NCBI RefSeq assembly: GCF_947495145.1
Contig: NZ_CANLXP010000007.1
Coordinates: 62,001 to 126,000 of the forward strand
DNA from: an uncultured Arthrobacter sp.
GTDB taxonomy: Bacteria; Actinomycetota; Actinomycetes; Actinomycetales; Micrococcaceae
Direction of reading: 5' to 3'
DNA length: 64,000 nt
Part shown: positions 21,101 through 31,462 of the stretch, piece after piece
Layout: every line of letters begins with the position of its first letter
Position numbering within the stretch: position 1 is the stretch's first letter
Made by a program: the position numbers and the translations under genes
Notes under the pieces: generated by a model
What the model was told of the DNA's origin: nothing
What the model saw: only the letters and a program-made list of their open reading frames with translations
Database searches by the model: none

Positions 21101-22963
21101 TCAGGCCCCTTTTTCGGCCGGGGGCGCTATGCCCTCCGAGTACGCCTCGATACCGCCCTTGGCCTTCCAGTCGCGCAGATCGAGCATTGCCGGATCGAGA
21201 GCAGCGACCTGCGTGTGCGAAATCTTGGGATGGAGGGGCCGGGAGTCGTCCTCGTCGATTCCCACGAGGTCCTCGTGCAGTTTCTCGCCTTTGCGCAGGC
21301 CGGTGAAGACGATCTCGATGTCTTTTCCGGACATCGCGATCATGCGTTGGGCGACATCAAGAATTTTCACCGGTTCCCCCATGTCAAGGATGAGAACTTC
21401 GCCTCCCCTGCCGATCGCTCCCGCCTGGATGACCAATTGGCAGGCTTCCGGGATGGTCATGAAGAAGCGGGTCACTTCAGGGTCGGTCACGGTGATGGGT
21501 CCACCCACCCGGATCTGCTCGGTGAAGAGCGGCAACATCGAGCCGCGGCTGCCGATGACGTTTCCGAACCGGACGGACACGTACTTCTTGCCGGCCGCCC
21601 CGGCGGTCCAGGCGGTCAGCTTTTCAGCGACGCGCTTCGAATGTCCAAGCACACTGGTGGGATTGGCTGCCTTGTCAGTGGAGATATTCACGAAGTTGCT
21701 GACCCCGGCCGCTTCGGCCGCGCGCAGCACGTTGAGCGTGCCAAGAACGTTGGTCTTCCACGCTTCCTCGGGGTACTGCTCAAGCAATGAGACGTGCTTG
21801 AGCGCGGCGGCGTGGAACACCACTTCGGGCTTACGGTCCACGAAGATCGCGCGCAGGGTCTCCGCCTCCCGGATATCGGCCAGGACCGTGTCTCTGCCGG
21901 TCAGCAAACCCCGCCCGGTCAGGGAAATCTGGGTTGTCTGCAGGCCAGTCTCATCACGATCGAGCATGATGAGCTCCGCCGGACTGAACTCGGCGAGCTG
22001 ACGGCATAGTTCGGAGCCGATGGACCCGCCCGCACCGGTCACGAGCACCCGCCGGCCGGCAATATAGCCCGCTACCTCATCGGCGTGGATATCAACGGGA
22101 CGCCGGCCGATCAGGTCCTCGACCGCAACCTCCCGGAAATCGGTAAGTCCCTTCTCGCCGCCGCCGGCGAGCATCTCGCGCAGCGGGGGCAGAACCAGAA
22201 CCCGCATATTCAGCCCGACAACCAGGTCGGAAACACGCCGCACCTGGGCCGCTTCGACGTCGGAAAACGCAATTACGAGGGCCGTTGCACGTGTGCGCCG
22301 CACAATCTCCGGCAGATCTTCGAGCCTGCCCAGCACCGGAACGGTGGCAAGCCGCAGATGTTTCTTGGCGGGATCATCATCGATCAGGCCCACCGGGAAG
22401 TAGGGAGACTCCCGGTCTTGCATCATCCGGGTCACTAGTGACTTGCCGAGGAAACCGGCACCGTAGATCAGGGTGCGCTGCGCGTCGTCGCCCGGTTTGG
22501 CTTTACTCTCCACATACATGCGCTTCAGGTATCGGGTTGACGCCATGAAGATGCAGGCAAACGGGAACGCAATGATCGCTACGCTGCGCGGAATCTGGAT
22601 AACGCTGATGAAGGCGATGCTCACGAGCAGCAGAATGACTGAGACGATCACCGTCACGATGACGAGAAGTCTCGCTTCGTGGAAACTGCCGAACGCATAG
22701 CGGCCGCGATACAGCGCAAAGCTCATACCGATGACCAGTTGGGAAATTACGGCGACCGCGCAGAAAGCCACTGCGCCAGGAACGTTGATCTGGATGACGA
22801 GCAGTTCCAGACGAAGAATCAGAGCCAGAAAGACCGCAACAATCCAGGCGAACGAGTCGAAGGCGTACTGGGACCAGAGCCAAAGGGCCGGCTTGTCGGT
22901 CCTGCCGGCGGAGTCGTCCCGATTCACGCGAGCCGCGGAATTCTGGTTGTCCGTCTGTGTCAT
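21101..22963 (-). CDS. CapD/PglF-like membrane nucleotide-sugar 4,6-dehydratase
   Basis: From ATG 22963, which has an AAAGGAA Shine-Dalgarno, the product is 620 residues. Four N-terminal helices (about 30-150) are followed by a CoA-binding-like Rossmann region and a large SDR domain starting at VTGAGGSIGSELC (about residue 300). The substrate region FVNISTDKAANPTS then LGHSKRVAEK replaces the Tyr of YxxxK by Leu, as in the FlaA1/CapD/PglF class, where Met or Leu is found. These make 4-keto-6-deoxy sugars from UDP-GlcNAc. Its place next to wecA and two glycosyltransferases indicates envelope glycan synthesis. Confidence 0.83.
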   Translation of the reverse strand: MTQTDNQNSAARVNRDDSAGRTDKPALWLWSQYAFDSFAWIVAVFLALILRLELLVIQINVPGAVAFCAVAVISQLVIGMSFALYRGRYAFGSFHEARLLVIVTVIVSVILLLVSIAFISVIQIPRSVAIIAFPFACIFMASTRYLKRMYVESKAKPGDDAQRTLIYGAGFLGKSLVTRMMQDRESPYFPVGLIDDDPAKKHLRLATVPVLGRLEDLPEIVRRTRATALVIAFSDVEAAQVRRVSDLVVGLNMRVLVLPPLREMLAGGGEKGLTDFREVAVEDLIGRRPVDIHADEVAGYIAGRRVLVTGAGGSIGSELCRQLAEFSPAELIMLDRDETGLQTTQISLTGRGLLTGRDTVLADIREAETLRAIFVDRKPEVVFHAAALKHVSLLEQYPEEAWKTNVLGTLNVLRAAEAAGVSNFVNISTDKAANPTSVLGHSKRVAEKLTAWTAGAAGKKYVSVRFGNVIGSRGSMLPLFTEQIRVGGPITVTDPEVTRFFMTIPEACQLVIQAGAIGRGGEVLILDMGEPVKILDVAQRMIAMSGKDIEIVFTGLRKGEKLHEDLVGIDEDDSRPLHPKISHTQVAALDPAMLDLRDWKAKGGIEAYSEGIAPPAEKGA

Positions 22964-23079
22964 GATTCCTTTGGATGGGCAGTTGGCGTAACGTCCCGCC
23001 ACCTTCGGTCCGGCGCGAAATGGCCGTCCCGGCCGTGTAATAGACTTTCCCTACCCGAGAATACTAGCCCGACTGATGC

Positions 23080-23109
23080 GCGCTCCCGGTGACCAATCAC
23101 CGCGAGCGC
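23080..23109. other. hairpin in the divergent capD-like/glycosyltransferase intergenic region
   Basis: Arms gcgctcccggtga (23080-23092) and tcaccgcgagcgc (23097-23109) form a 12-bp stem with one C-C mismatch and a ccaa loop. It lies between two divergent genes, about 30 bp before the TTG start of the first glycosyltransferase, and could be an operator or a 5' UTR structure. Confidence 0.5.
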
Positions 23110-23140
23110 AGCGTTGCGCGAGCTGGCCGAAAGGACTGTT

Positions 23141-24040
23141 TTGCAGGAAACCGTGGCTGTAGCGGCAGTGACTTTCGACAGGCCGGATGACGTACAGACA
23201 CTCCTTGAAGCCCTTTCACGGCAGGATCATCCCATTGCCTCGGTGGCCCTGGTCGACTCAGGCACCCAGGACGTTGCTGCCCTGGCTGAGCGCTCCAGCG
23301 CTCCCGTCAACTACATCCGGTCCGCCACCAACCTCGGCGGGGCCGGCGGTTTCTCCCTTGCCATCCTCTCCGCCATGGCAAGCGGAGCCGAGTGGATCTG
23401 GATCATGGACGACGATGCCCACCCAGAGGACACCGGCGTCCTGGACAGCCTGCTCGAGGCCGCCCGCTCGCGGAAGCTCGACGTCGTAGTACCCCTGATC
23501 GTCGCGCCGACCGACTCGACCCGCCTCTCCTTCCCCTTCCGGCTCCAGGGCCGCACCACCCATGACCGCGGTCAGGTGGAGAAGCTCGGCTTCATCCCGG
23601 ACATCGCGCAATTCTTCAACGGCGCCCTGATCCGTGCCGACGTCTTTTTCCGGGTCGGACTGCCGGATCTGCGCCTGTTCATCCGCGGCGACGAGACTGA
23701 TTTCATGCTTCGTCTCCGCCGTGCCGGGATTCCATTTGGCACGGTCACCACCGTCGCGTTCAGCCACCCGCCGGGATGGGCGGAAGTCCAGCAGGTGCTC
23801 GGCGACCGGCTCCACGTCCTGGTGCCGGAAACCCCGTTCAAACGCTTTTACTTCTTCCGCAACCGCGGCCACCTCACCCGCCGGTACCTTCGGGGTCGTT
23901 CGCTAGTCGCTGACGTCGTGGGGTATCCGCTGTACTACCTGCGCCGCGGCGACGTTCGCGGACTCGCTTCCTGGGTACGCGCCTATTCGGCGGGCGTACG
24001 CGGCCGCCGCTTCGGTCCTCCCTCCGACTTCGGATTCTGA
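23141..24040 (+). CDS. glycosyltransferase family 2, GlfT-like
   Basis: The 299-residue GT-A enzyme has NLGGAGGFS (nucleotide-sugar region), WIWIMDDDAHPE (metal-binding Asp triad) and RGDETDFMLRLRRAG (acceptor side and catalytic Asp). These features resemble bacterial galactofuranosyl- and rhamnosyl-transferases (GlfT/RfbN-like). I place the start at TTG 23141 because GAAAGGA lies at proper distance; a TTG nine codons upstream has no such signal. It is the first of three plus-strand genes with tight spacing. The donor sugar is not certain. Confidence 0.8.
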   Translation: MQETVAVAAVTFDRPDDVQTLLEALSRQDHPIASVALVDSGTQDVAALAERSSAPVNYIRSATNLGGAGGFSLAILSAMASGAEWIWIMDDDAHPEDTGVLDSLLEAARSRKLDVVVPLIVAPTDSTRLSFPFRLQGRTTHDRGQVEKLGFIPDIAQFFNGALIRADVFFRVGLPDLRLFIRGDETDFMLRLRRAGIPFGTVTTVAFSHPPGWAEVQQVLGDRLHVLVPETPFKRFYFFRNRGHLTRRYLRGRSLVADVVGYPLYYLRRGDVRGLASWVRAYSAGVRGRRFGPPSDFGF

Positions 24041-24043
24041 TTG

Positions 24044-25009
24044 ATGACCGCCCAACCGGCCGTCACCGTGGTGGTGACCACCTTCAATCGCGCCGGGTAT
24101 CTGAGCCGGCTGCTGGATTCGCTGGAGCGGCTCCAGCCAGCGCCCGCCGCCGTCGTCGTCGTCGATAACGCCAGCACCGACTCCACCAGTGAGGTACTCG
24201 AAGCGGCGGCCGCGTCGTTTCCGGTCCCGCTGACCGTCCACCGGTTGGCGACCAATGCCGGTGGTTCCGGCGGCTTCTCCGCCGGTGTTGAGCGCGCGCT
24301 GGCCGAAGGCGCTACCTGGCTGTGGCTGATGGACGACGACGTCGAGGTCCTCCCGGGCGCGCTGGCCGCCTTCGGTCCGTGGCTGCAGCAGTACCGGTGC
24401 CTGCATGGCCGGCGTCTGGACTCCACCGGAGAACCTTTCTTCTGGCAGCACCGCTTCAACCCATTCCTTGGCGTGCACTTCCCGGTTCCTGGCAACGTCT
24501 TCGCCTCTTCTCCGGTTTTCCGGACCAATGTGGCGTGCTTCGAGGGTGTTCTCCTGCATGCCGATGCCGTCCGGGCCGTCGGCCTGCCTGATCCGCGGTT
24601 TTTCATCAACGGCGATGACACCACGTACGGCTGGCTCGTCTCGCAGCGGGAGCCCGTGGTCTACATCAACGAGTTCGTGCTGCGAAAGGCCCGCCCGCAG
24701 AAGCAGATCGACCTCGGGGTGCGCCACCTCAATGATTCGAGCAACCTGGGACGCTACTGCGGCATGCGAAACCGCGGTCATCTTGCGAGGTACCTGATGG
24801 AACACGGACAGTTCAGCCGGGTCGGGTTCGCTCTGGGGACCGCCCTGACCGCCGCCAAGGAACTGGTGCGGCTGGTGGCAGTCGAGCGCACCCTGTCCGG
24901 TCTCGGTCCGCTCTGGCACGGGTGGCGCGAGTCCCGCTTTGTCCTGGGTGATCCCGACTGGCAGCCGATGCCGGCGCTGGATTCCCGGACGACGGACGCA
25001 ACCTCATGA
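24044..25009 (+). CDS. glycosyltransferase family 2, GlfT-like
   Basis: The 321-residue paralogue of the upstream enzyme has TTFNRAGYLSRLLDSL at the N-terminus, NAGGSGGFSAG, WLWLMDDDVEV and INGDDTTYGWLVS. It starts at the ATG one base-pair triplet after the previous stop, so translation is coupled. The two enzymes probably add successive sugars to the same lipid-linked glycan in the cytoplasm. Pairs of such enzymes build galactan in mycobacteria, but these are about half the length of mycobacterial GlfT2. Confidence 0.8.
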   Translation: MTAQPAVTVVVTTFNRAGYLSRLLDSLERLQPAPAAVVVVDNASTDSTSEVLEAAAASFPVPLTVHRLATNAGGSGGFSAGVERALAEGATWLWLMDDDVEVLPGALAAFGPWLQQYRCLHGRRLDSTGEPFFWQHRFNPFLGVHFPVPGNVFASSPVFRTNVACFEGVLLHADAVRAVGLPDPRFFINGDDTTYGWLVSQREPVVYINEFVLRKARPQKQIDLGVRHLNDSSNLGRYCGMRNRGHLARYLMEHGQFSRVGFALGTALTAAKELVRLVAVERTLSGLGPLWHGWRESRFVLGDPDWQPMPALDSRTTDATS

Positions 25010-25950
25010 CCTGGGCCGTTCTCGGAGGCAGCGGCTTCGTGGGCAGCGCCGTCCTGAAGGCGCTCTCCGACGCCGGTGAAGATGCCCTATCCGTTCGGGC
25101 GCCCCGCGTAACCGCCTCTGCACGCACCCCCGCCGAGGTGGCCGCCGAGGCTGACCGCCAGCAGGCCGTCGTCGACCGCCTGGCGACTGAACTCACCGGT
25201 TGCACTGTGGTGGTCAACGCGGCGGGCGCTGCCGCCCCTCGCAGTCCCGACTCACCGGAGCTGACCGGCGCCAATGCCCTGCTTCCTGTACTGATTGCCC
25301 GGGCATGCGCTTCGGCGGGCGTGCAGCGGCTGGTGCACCTGAGCAGCGCGGCCGTGCAGGGGCACCGTCCGGTCCTCGACGAGTCGCCGGACACCGCACC
25401 CTTCTCCCCCTACTCACGCAGCAAAGCGCTCGGCGAGCACGCACTGGGACTTGTTGCTTCGGGCACCCCCGAGGTCGTTTCAGTGCGAGCCACCTCCGTT
25501 CAGGGCCTTGAACGGCCGACGACGGCGGCGCTGGCCCGGCTCGCAGCCTCACCGCTGGCGTCGGTCGCCTCGCCCGGCACCGCGCAGAGTCCGGTTTCGT
25601 CGATCGATGCGCTGGCGGAACTGGTTCTGACGCTAGGGCTGCATGATGGTCCGGTGCCGCCTATTGTGCTGCAGCCCTGGGAGGGGATGACCGTGCGCAC
25701 GGTGCTCGAAGCCTCCGGCGGCACTCCCCTTGTTCTTCCTGCAACTCTCTGCAGGCTGGTGCTGCGCAGCGGGTACGCCGTGTCAGCGCTGCTGAAAGAG
25801 CGCCTGCACGGGTCAATCCGGCGGGTCGAACTCATGTGGTTCGGTCAGGACCAGGTTGCGGGCTGGACCACCGAACAGAGTGTTTCCCTGCCGTTCAGGG
25901 TCAGTCCGATCCTTGAGGAGGCCGGGGCTCGCCGGCGCCGTCCGCGCTAG
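25006..25950 (+). CDS. NAD(P)-dependent epimerase/dehydratase, extended SDR
   Basis: This 314-residue protein has the Rossmann start MTWAVLGGSGFVGSAVL, VVNAAGAAAP, LVHLSSAAVQG and the catalytic YSRSK motif of extended SDRs. It is likely to modify a nucleotide sugar for the two glycosyltransferases just upstream (ATGA 4-bp overlap), or it acts on a related substrate. The last 50 bp overlap the 3' end of the convergent sua5 gene. The C-terminus is basic (EEAGARRRRPR). Confidence 0.75.
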   Translation: MTWAVLGGSGFVGSAVLKALSDAGEDALSVRAPRVTASARTPAEVAAEADRQQAVVDRLATELTGCTVVVNAAGAAAPRSPDSPELTGANALLPVLIARACASAGVQRLVHLSSAAVQGHRPVLDESPDTAPFSPYSRSKALGEHALGLVASGTPEVVSVRATSVQGLERPTTAALARLAASPLASVASPGTAQSPVSSIDALAELVLTLGLHDGPVPPIVLQPWEGMTVRTVLEASGGTPLVLPATLCRLVLRSGYAVSALLKERLHGSIRRVELMWFGQDQVAGWTTEQSVSLPFRVSPILEEAGARRRRPR

Positions 25951-26713
25951 TCTCCGGGTTCGCATCACGAGCTGCGGCAGCCGGCCCGCCCGATTCTCCT
26001 TCGACGCTCTCACCGGTTGCACCGGCGTCGTCGTTGCTGCTGTCGTCATTGTCGTCATCATTGCTGCTTCCGAGGACGACGGAAGGCACCACCGCGCGCA
26101 GTTCCTCAAGGGAGATGACGCCTTCGCGGACCACCACAGGCAAGTCTCCCGTGGTATCCACGATGGTTGACGCACCGGCGTCAGCGGAGCGAGGACCATC
26201 CTCAAGGTAAACCTCGACGGCGTCTCCGAGCTGTGCGTACGCCTCGGCTCCGGTCGCGGCAGCCGGCTGTCCGGTCCGGTTTGCCGAAGAAACGGCGAGC
26301 GGACCGGTCAGGACGAGGAGGTCCAGCGCAACGCGGTCGTTCGGCATGCGCAGCGCCACCGTGCCGAGAGTGTCTCCGAGGTCCCACGTGAGCGAGGGCT
26401 GGGCATGGCAGATGAGCGTCAGGCCGCCGGGCCAGAACTCCTCGGCGAGCCTGCGGGCTTCAATGCTGATGTCCGTTGCCAGCCCGTCCATGGTCTGCCG
26501 GCGGGGAATGAGGACGGGCGGCGGCATGCTGCGTCCCCTGCCCTTGGAAGCAAGCAGTGTGGCAACGGCCTGCGGTGCGAAGGCGTCGGCTGCGATCCCG
26601 TACACCGTGTCGGTGGGAATCACCACGCACTGCTTTGCCGCCAGCGCACGCTGGGCGCGGGCGATGCCCTCACTGCGCTCGGTGGGGTCGGAACAATTGA
26701 AGGTGGCACTCAC
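25901..26713 (-). CDS. L-threonylcarbamoyladenylate synthase (Sua5/YrdC/TsaC)
   Basis: The enzyme makes threonylcarbamoyl-AMP for the t6A37 modification of ANN-decoding tRNAs. YrdC-domain motifs seen are IPTDTVYGIAADAF, KGRGRSMPPPVLIP and GPLAVSSANRTGQPA. From GTG 26713 (AAAGGA upstream) it is 270 residues; an ATG at 26722 is too close to that Shine-Dalgarno. After the core, about residues 215-270 form an acidic, low-complexity tail (SSNDDDNDDSSNDD and a Gly/Glu/Pro-rich end). The terminal 50 bp overlap the convergent SDR gene. It follows prmC by 13 bp. Confidence 0.88.
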   Translation of the reverse strand: MSATFNCSDPTERSEGIARAQRALAAKQCVVIPTDTVYGIAADAFAPQAVATLLASKGRGRSMPPPVLIPRRQTMDGLATDISIEARRLAEEFWPGGLTLICHAQPSLTWDLGDTLGTVALRMPNDRVALDLLVLTGPLAVSSANRTGQPAAATGAEAYAQLGDAVEVYLEDGPRSADAGASTIVDTTGDLPVVVREGVISLEELRAVVPSVVLGSSNDDDNDDSSNDDAGATGESVEGESGGPAAAARDANPETSADGAGEPRPPQGSD

Positions 26714-26726
26714 GCCTGCCATCCTT

Positions 26727-27590
26727 TCATTTACTGGTCCCCCATGGCACATCCGTCCGGACGGCCGATGTTGATCGGTCCCGGCCGGAGAGGTCCTGAT
26801 GGGTTCGCACGGTTGTCCAGCACGGATGTGTCCCCAGAATCCTGGCCAGTGTCCCTGCCTGCACCTCCGCGTGTTCCATCACGAAGTAGCCGCCCGGCTT
26901 CAGGAGCCGGGCCGCGGCAGCTGCGGCGGCGAGCGGTAGGCGAAGCCCGTCGGCGCTTCCTCCGTAGAGTGCAAGTTCCGGATCGTGCTCAGCGACTTCG
27001 GGCTCGCGTGGAACGGCGCTCGTGGGGATATAGGGCGGATTGGAGGCGACGACGTCGAACGTTCCGTTGCGCTCTGCCAGCGCTTCCGCATAGTCCCCCT
27101 GAACGAGGGTGACACCGAGCGGCGCGAGATTGCGTTCCGCCCAGGCGTGAGCCAGGTCGCTCAGTTCCACTGCGTAGACGCACGCCTCGGGCACTTCCTG
27201 CGCAACCGACCCCGCGATGGCGCCGGACCCTGTGCCCAGGTCCGCCACGAGCGCGCGCTGCGTCAGCCGTGCTGCGTCGATGGCCAGTTGGGCCACGGTT
27301 TCGGTTTCGGGGCGGGGAATGAAAACCCCGGGCCCCACCGCAAGCTCCAGTCTTCGGAAATACGCGACTCCCGTGATGTGCTGAAGCGGTACCCGCTGAG
27401 ACCGTTCCGCAATCAGCTCGTTGTACCCCTCCGGCGCGGCGGCGCCGATCAGCGCAAGCGCCCGCACCCGGCCGACGCTTTCCCGCAGCAGGTGCGCAGC
27501 AAGAAGCTCCGCATCCGTCCTGGGGCTCGGTACCCCTGCCTCCGCCAGCACCGCCGCGGCCTTACGCAGAGCATCGGCCAGCGATTCCAT
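26727..27590 (-). CDS. prmC: release factor glutamine methyltransferase PrmC
   Basis: This 287-residue SAM-dependent enzyme methylates the Gln of the GGQ motif of RF1/RF2. Visible motifs are an N-terminal helical domain, ADLGTGSGAIAGSV (motif I) and VASNPPYIPTS (the NPPY substrate motif). It lies directly after prfA, whose product is its substrate, with a gap of 14 bp. The position between prfA and sua5 is conserved in actinobacteria. Confidence 0.92.
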   Translation of the reverse strand: MESLADALRKAAAVLAEAGVPSPRTDAELLAAHLLRESVGRVRALALIGAAAPEGYNELIAERSQRVPLQHITGVAYFRRLELAVGPGVFIPRPETETVAQLAIDAARLTQRALVADLGTGSGAIAGSVAQEVPEACVYAVELSDLAHAWAERNLAPLGVTLVQGDYAEALAERNGTFDVVASNPPYIPTSAVPREPEVAEHDPELALYGGSADGLRLPLAAAAAAARLLKPGGYFVMEHAEVQAGTLARILGTHPCWTTVRTHQDLSGRDRSTSAVRTDVPWGTSK

Positions 27591-27604
27591 AGTATTTCGC
27601 GTAC

Positions 27605-28690
27605 CTATGCGTCGTCGCCGATGGCGTCGAGGCGGGTCTGTTCGTCCAACTCGATCGCGGACTGGACGACCGGCTCCAGCTCGCCGTTCATCACGGCGTC
27701 GAGGTTGTAGGCTTTGTACCCGGTCCGGTGATCGGCGATCCGGTTCTCCGGGAAGTTGTACGTGCGGATGCGCTCTGAACGGTCCATGGTGCGCACCTGG
27801 GACTTGCGGATGTCCGAGTTGGCGGCGTCGATCTCTTCCTGCTTCGCAGCGAGGATGCGCGAGCGCAGCACGCGCATGGCTGCCTCGCGGTTCTGCAGCT
27901 GCGACTTCTCGTTCTGCATGGCGACCACGATGCCGGTCGGAAGGTGGGTGATGCGGACGGCCGAGTCGGTGGTGTTCACTGACTGCCCGCCCGGCCCGGA
28001 CGACCGGTAGACATCGATCTTGAGATCATTCTGGTTGATATCGACTTCTTCGGGTTCATCCACCTCGGGGAGCACCAGTACGCCCGCGGCGGACGTATGG
28101 ATACGCCCCTGCGACTCGGTAACCGGAACGCGCTGGACGCGGTGGACGCCGCCCTCGAACTTGAGCCGCGCGTAGACACCCTCGGCCGGGTCATTCGAGG
28201 ACCCCTTGATTGCCATCTGCACGTCCTTGTATCCGCCGAGATCTGACTCGTTGGCGGAAATGAGCTCTGTCTTCCAGCCGCGTGATTCTGCATACCGGGT
28301 GTACATCCGCAGGAGGTCACCGGCGAAGAGAGCAGCTTCGTCACCGCCTTCACCGCCCTTGACCTCGATGATGACGTTGCGGGCATCATTGGGATCACGC
28401 GGGATGAGCAGCCGGCGCAACCGTTCCTGTGCTACGGCCAGCTGCTCTTCAAGGTCAGGAATCTCCGCGGCGAATTCCGGGTCCTCGGCCATCTCACGGG
28501 CGGCTTCCAGGTCATCCTCAAGGGCCCGCCACCGTGTGTGCGCTTCAACGATGCCGCTGAGTTCCGCATACCGCCGGCCAAGCTTGCGTGCCAGTGACTG
28601 GTCAGCATGCACGGCCGGATCAGACAGCCGGACCTGCAGATCAGCGTGCTCGTCGAGCAGGCCCTGAATGGACTCAAACATGGCAGACAC
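27605..28690 (-). CDS. prfA: peptide chain release factor 1
   Basis: This 361-residue RF1 recognises UAA/UAG and releases the nascent chain. The GGQ loop is [17 protein letters not shown], followed by [13 protein letters not shown]. The codon-recognition tripeptide region reads [15 protein letters not shown], with PVT in place of the usual PxT/PAT of RF1. The start GTG at 28690 follows an AGAGG Shine-Dalgarno; an ATG three codons later would give MFESIQ. The 262-bp gap upstream holds a large structured element. Confidence 0.95.
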   Translation of the reverse strand: MSAMFESIQGLLDEHADLQVRLSDPAVHADQSLARKLGRRYAELSGIVEAHTRWRALEDDLEAAREMAEDPEFAAEIPDLEEQLAVAQERLRRLLIPRDPNDARNVIIEVKGGEGGDEAALFAGDLLRMYTRYAESRGWKTELISANESDLGGYKDVQMAIKGSSNDPAEGVYARLKFEGGVHRVQRVPVTESQGRIHTSAAGVLVLPEVDEPEEVDINQNDLKIDVYRSSGPGGQSVNTTDSAVRITHLPTGIVVAMQNEKSQLQNREAAMRVLRSRILAAKQEEIDAANSDIRKSQVRTMDRSERIRTYNFPENRIADHRTGYKAYNLDAVMNGELEPVVQSAIELDEQTRLDAIGDDA

Positions 28691-28779
28691 AACAACCTCT
28701 TTCGGCTCTTTCGAGCCAGTTTAGATTAGGACATTACTTTCGGCGCACCCCGCATGCGGGTAGGCGACTTAACTGAGGA

Positions 28780-28940
28780 GCCGCTTATATTGCCGGCCAG
28801 GGAGCGTTCGACGACTCCCGACCTTCGCAAGCTCAGGTCGGGGCCCTCGTCGTCTCTCTTAGCGCCCACTGGAGCTGAACGGTTTACGACGTGAGTCGTA
28901 AACCGTTCAGCGGAGGGGCGGGGCCGGCAATATAAGCGGC
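28780..28940. repeat. 161-bp structured inverted-repeat element between rho and prfA
   Basis: A perfect 19-bp inverted repeat (gccgcttatattgccggcc at 28780-28798, its complement at 28922-28940) encloses two further hairpins. One has an 8-bp stem, cccgacct/aggtcggg (28817-28824 and 28835-28842). The other has a perfect 17-bp stem at 28874-28890 and 28895-28911 with a GTGA loop, which is a GNRA tetraloop on the plus strand. The outer arm starts 12 nt after the rho stop. No T-tract and no coding sequence were found. It could be a MITE-like mobile repeat, a processing or attenuation structure in the rho-prfA transcript, or a small RNA. Confidence 0.75.
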
Positions 28941-28952
28941 GGAGGACCTTAG

Positions 28953-31112
<2,160 letters not shown>

Positions 31113-31462
31113 GAAGGATTCCTTCCCCCTCGTCGGGCGATCCATCTCTGATGTGGATCGCGGTTTGGTTTGCCCGCCGCCAAGTCAGAAGAGTTGGAAG
31201 CTAAGGTTCGGTGCTGACCGGATGCTCTCCGGCGTGGCCGAGCGTGCTGGAAACCTCAAACCCCGGTGCGTAGCAGTCACGATGTGACGAGCTGCCGCAT
31301 CAGGTTCCGGGAGGTTACACCTGAGATTGAGCCACTGCTGACACACAGGCAGTTTCACGACGGTCACAGAAGATGACGGCCAGATCAACAGAAGCACATC
31401 TGAATACGGAATTGCCCTCGTAAGACCGGTGCGTTATTAACGTCAACGATTCAAGCTGGCGA
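31113..31462. other. rho leader region, no gene
   Basis: The 350 bp between thrB (ending at 31463) and rho hold no credible coding sequence. On the minus strand a TTGACG lies at 31441-31446 with a poor -10 (TACGAG) about 18 bp on, a possible rho promoter. A small palindrome gtcac-gat-gtgac is at 31276-31288. A long leader is in keeping with the autoregulated rho genes of other bacteria, but no specific element is recognised. Confidence 0.35.

Noticed and set aside
28780-28940. Structured element as a plain rho terminator
   Set aside because: It is too large, has three stems and no T-tract on either side.
28775-28946. gagga on both sides of the rho-prfA element as a target-site duplication
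   Set aside because: The match is five bases with uneven spacing and is expected by chance in purine-rich sequence.
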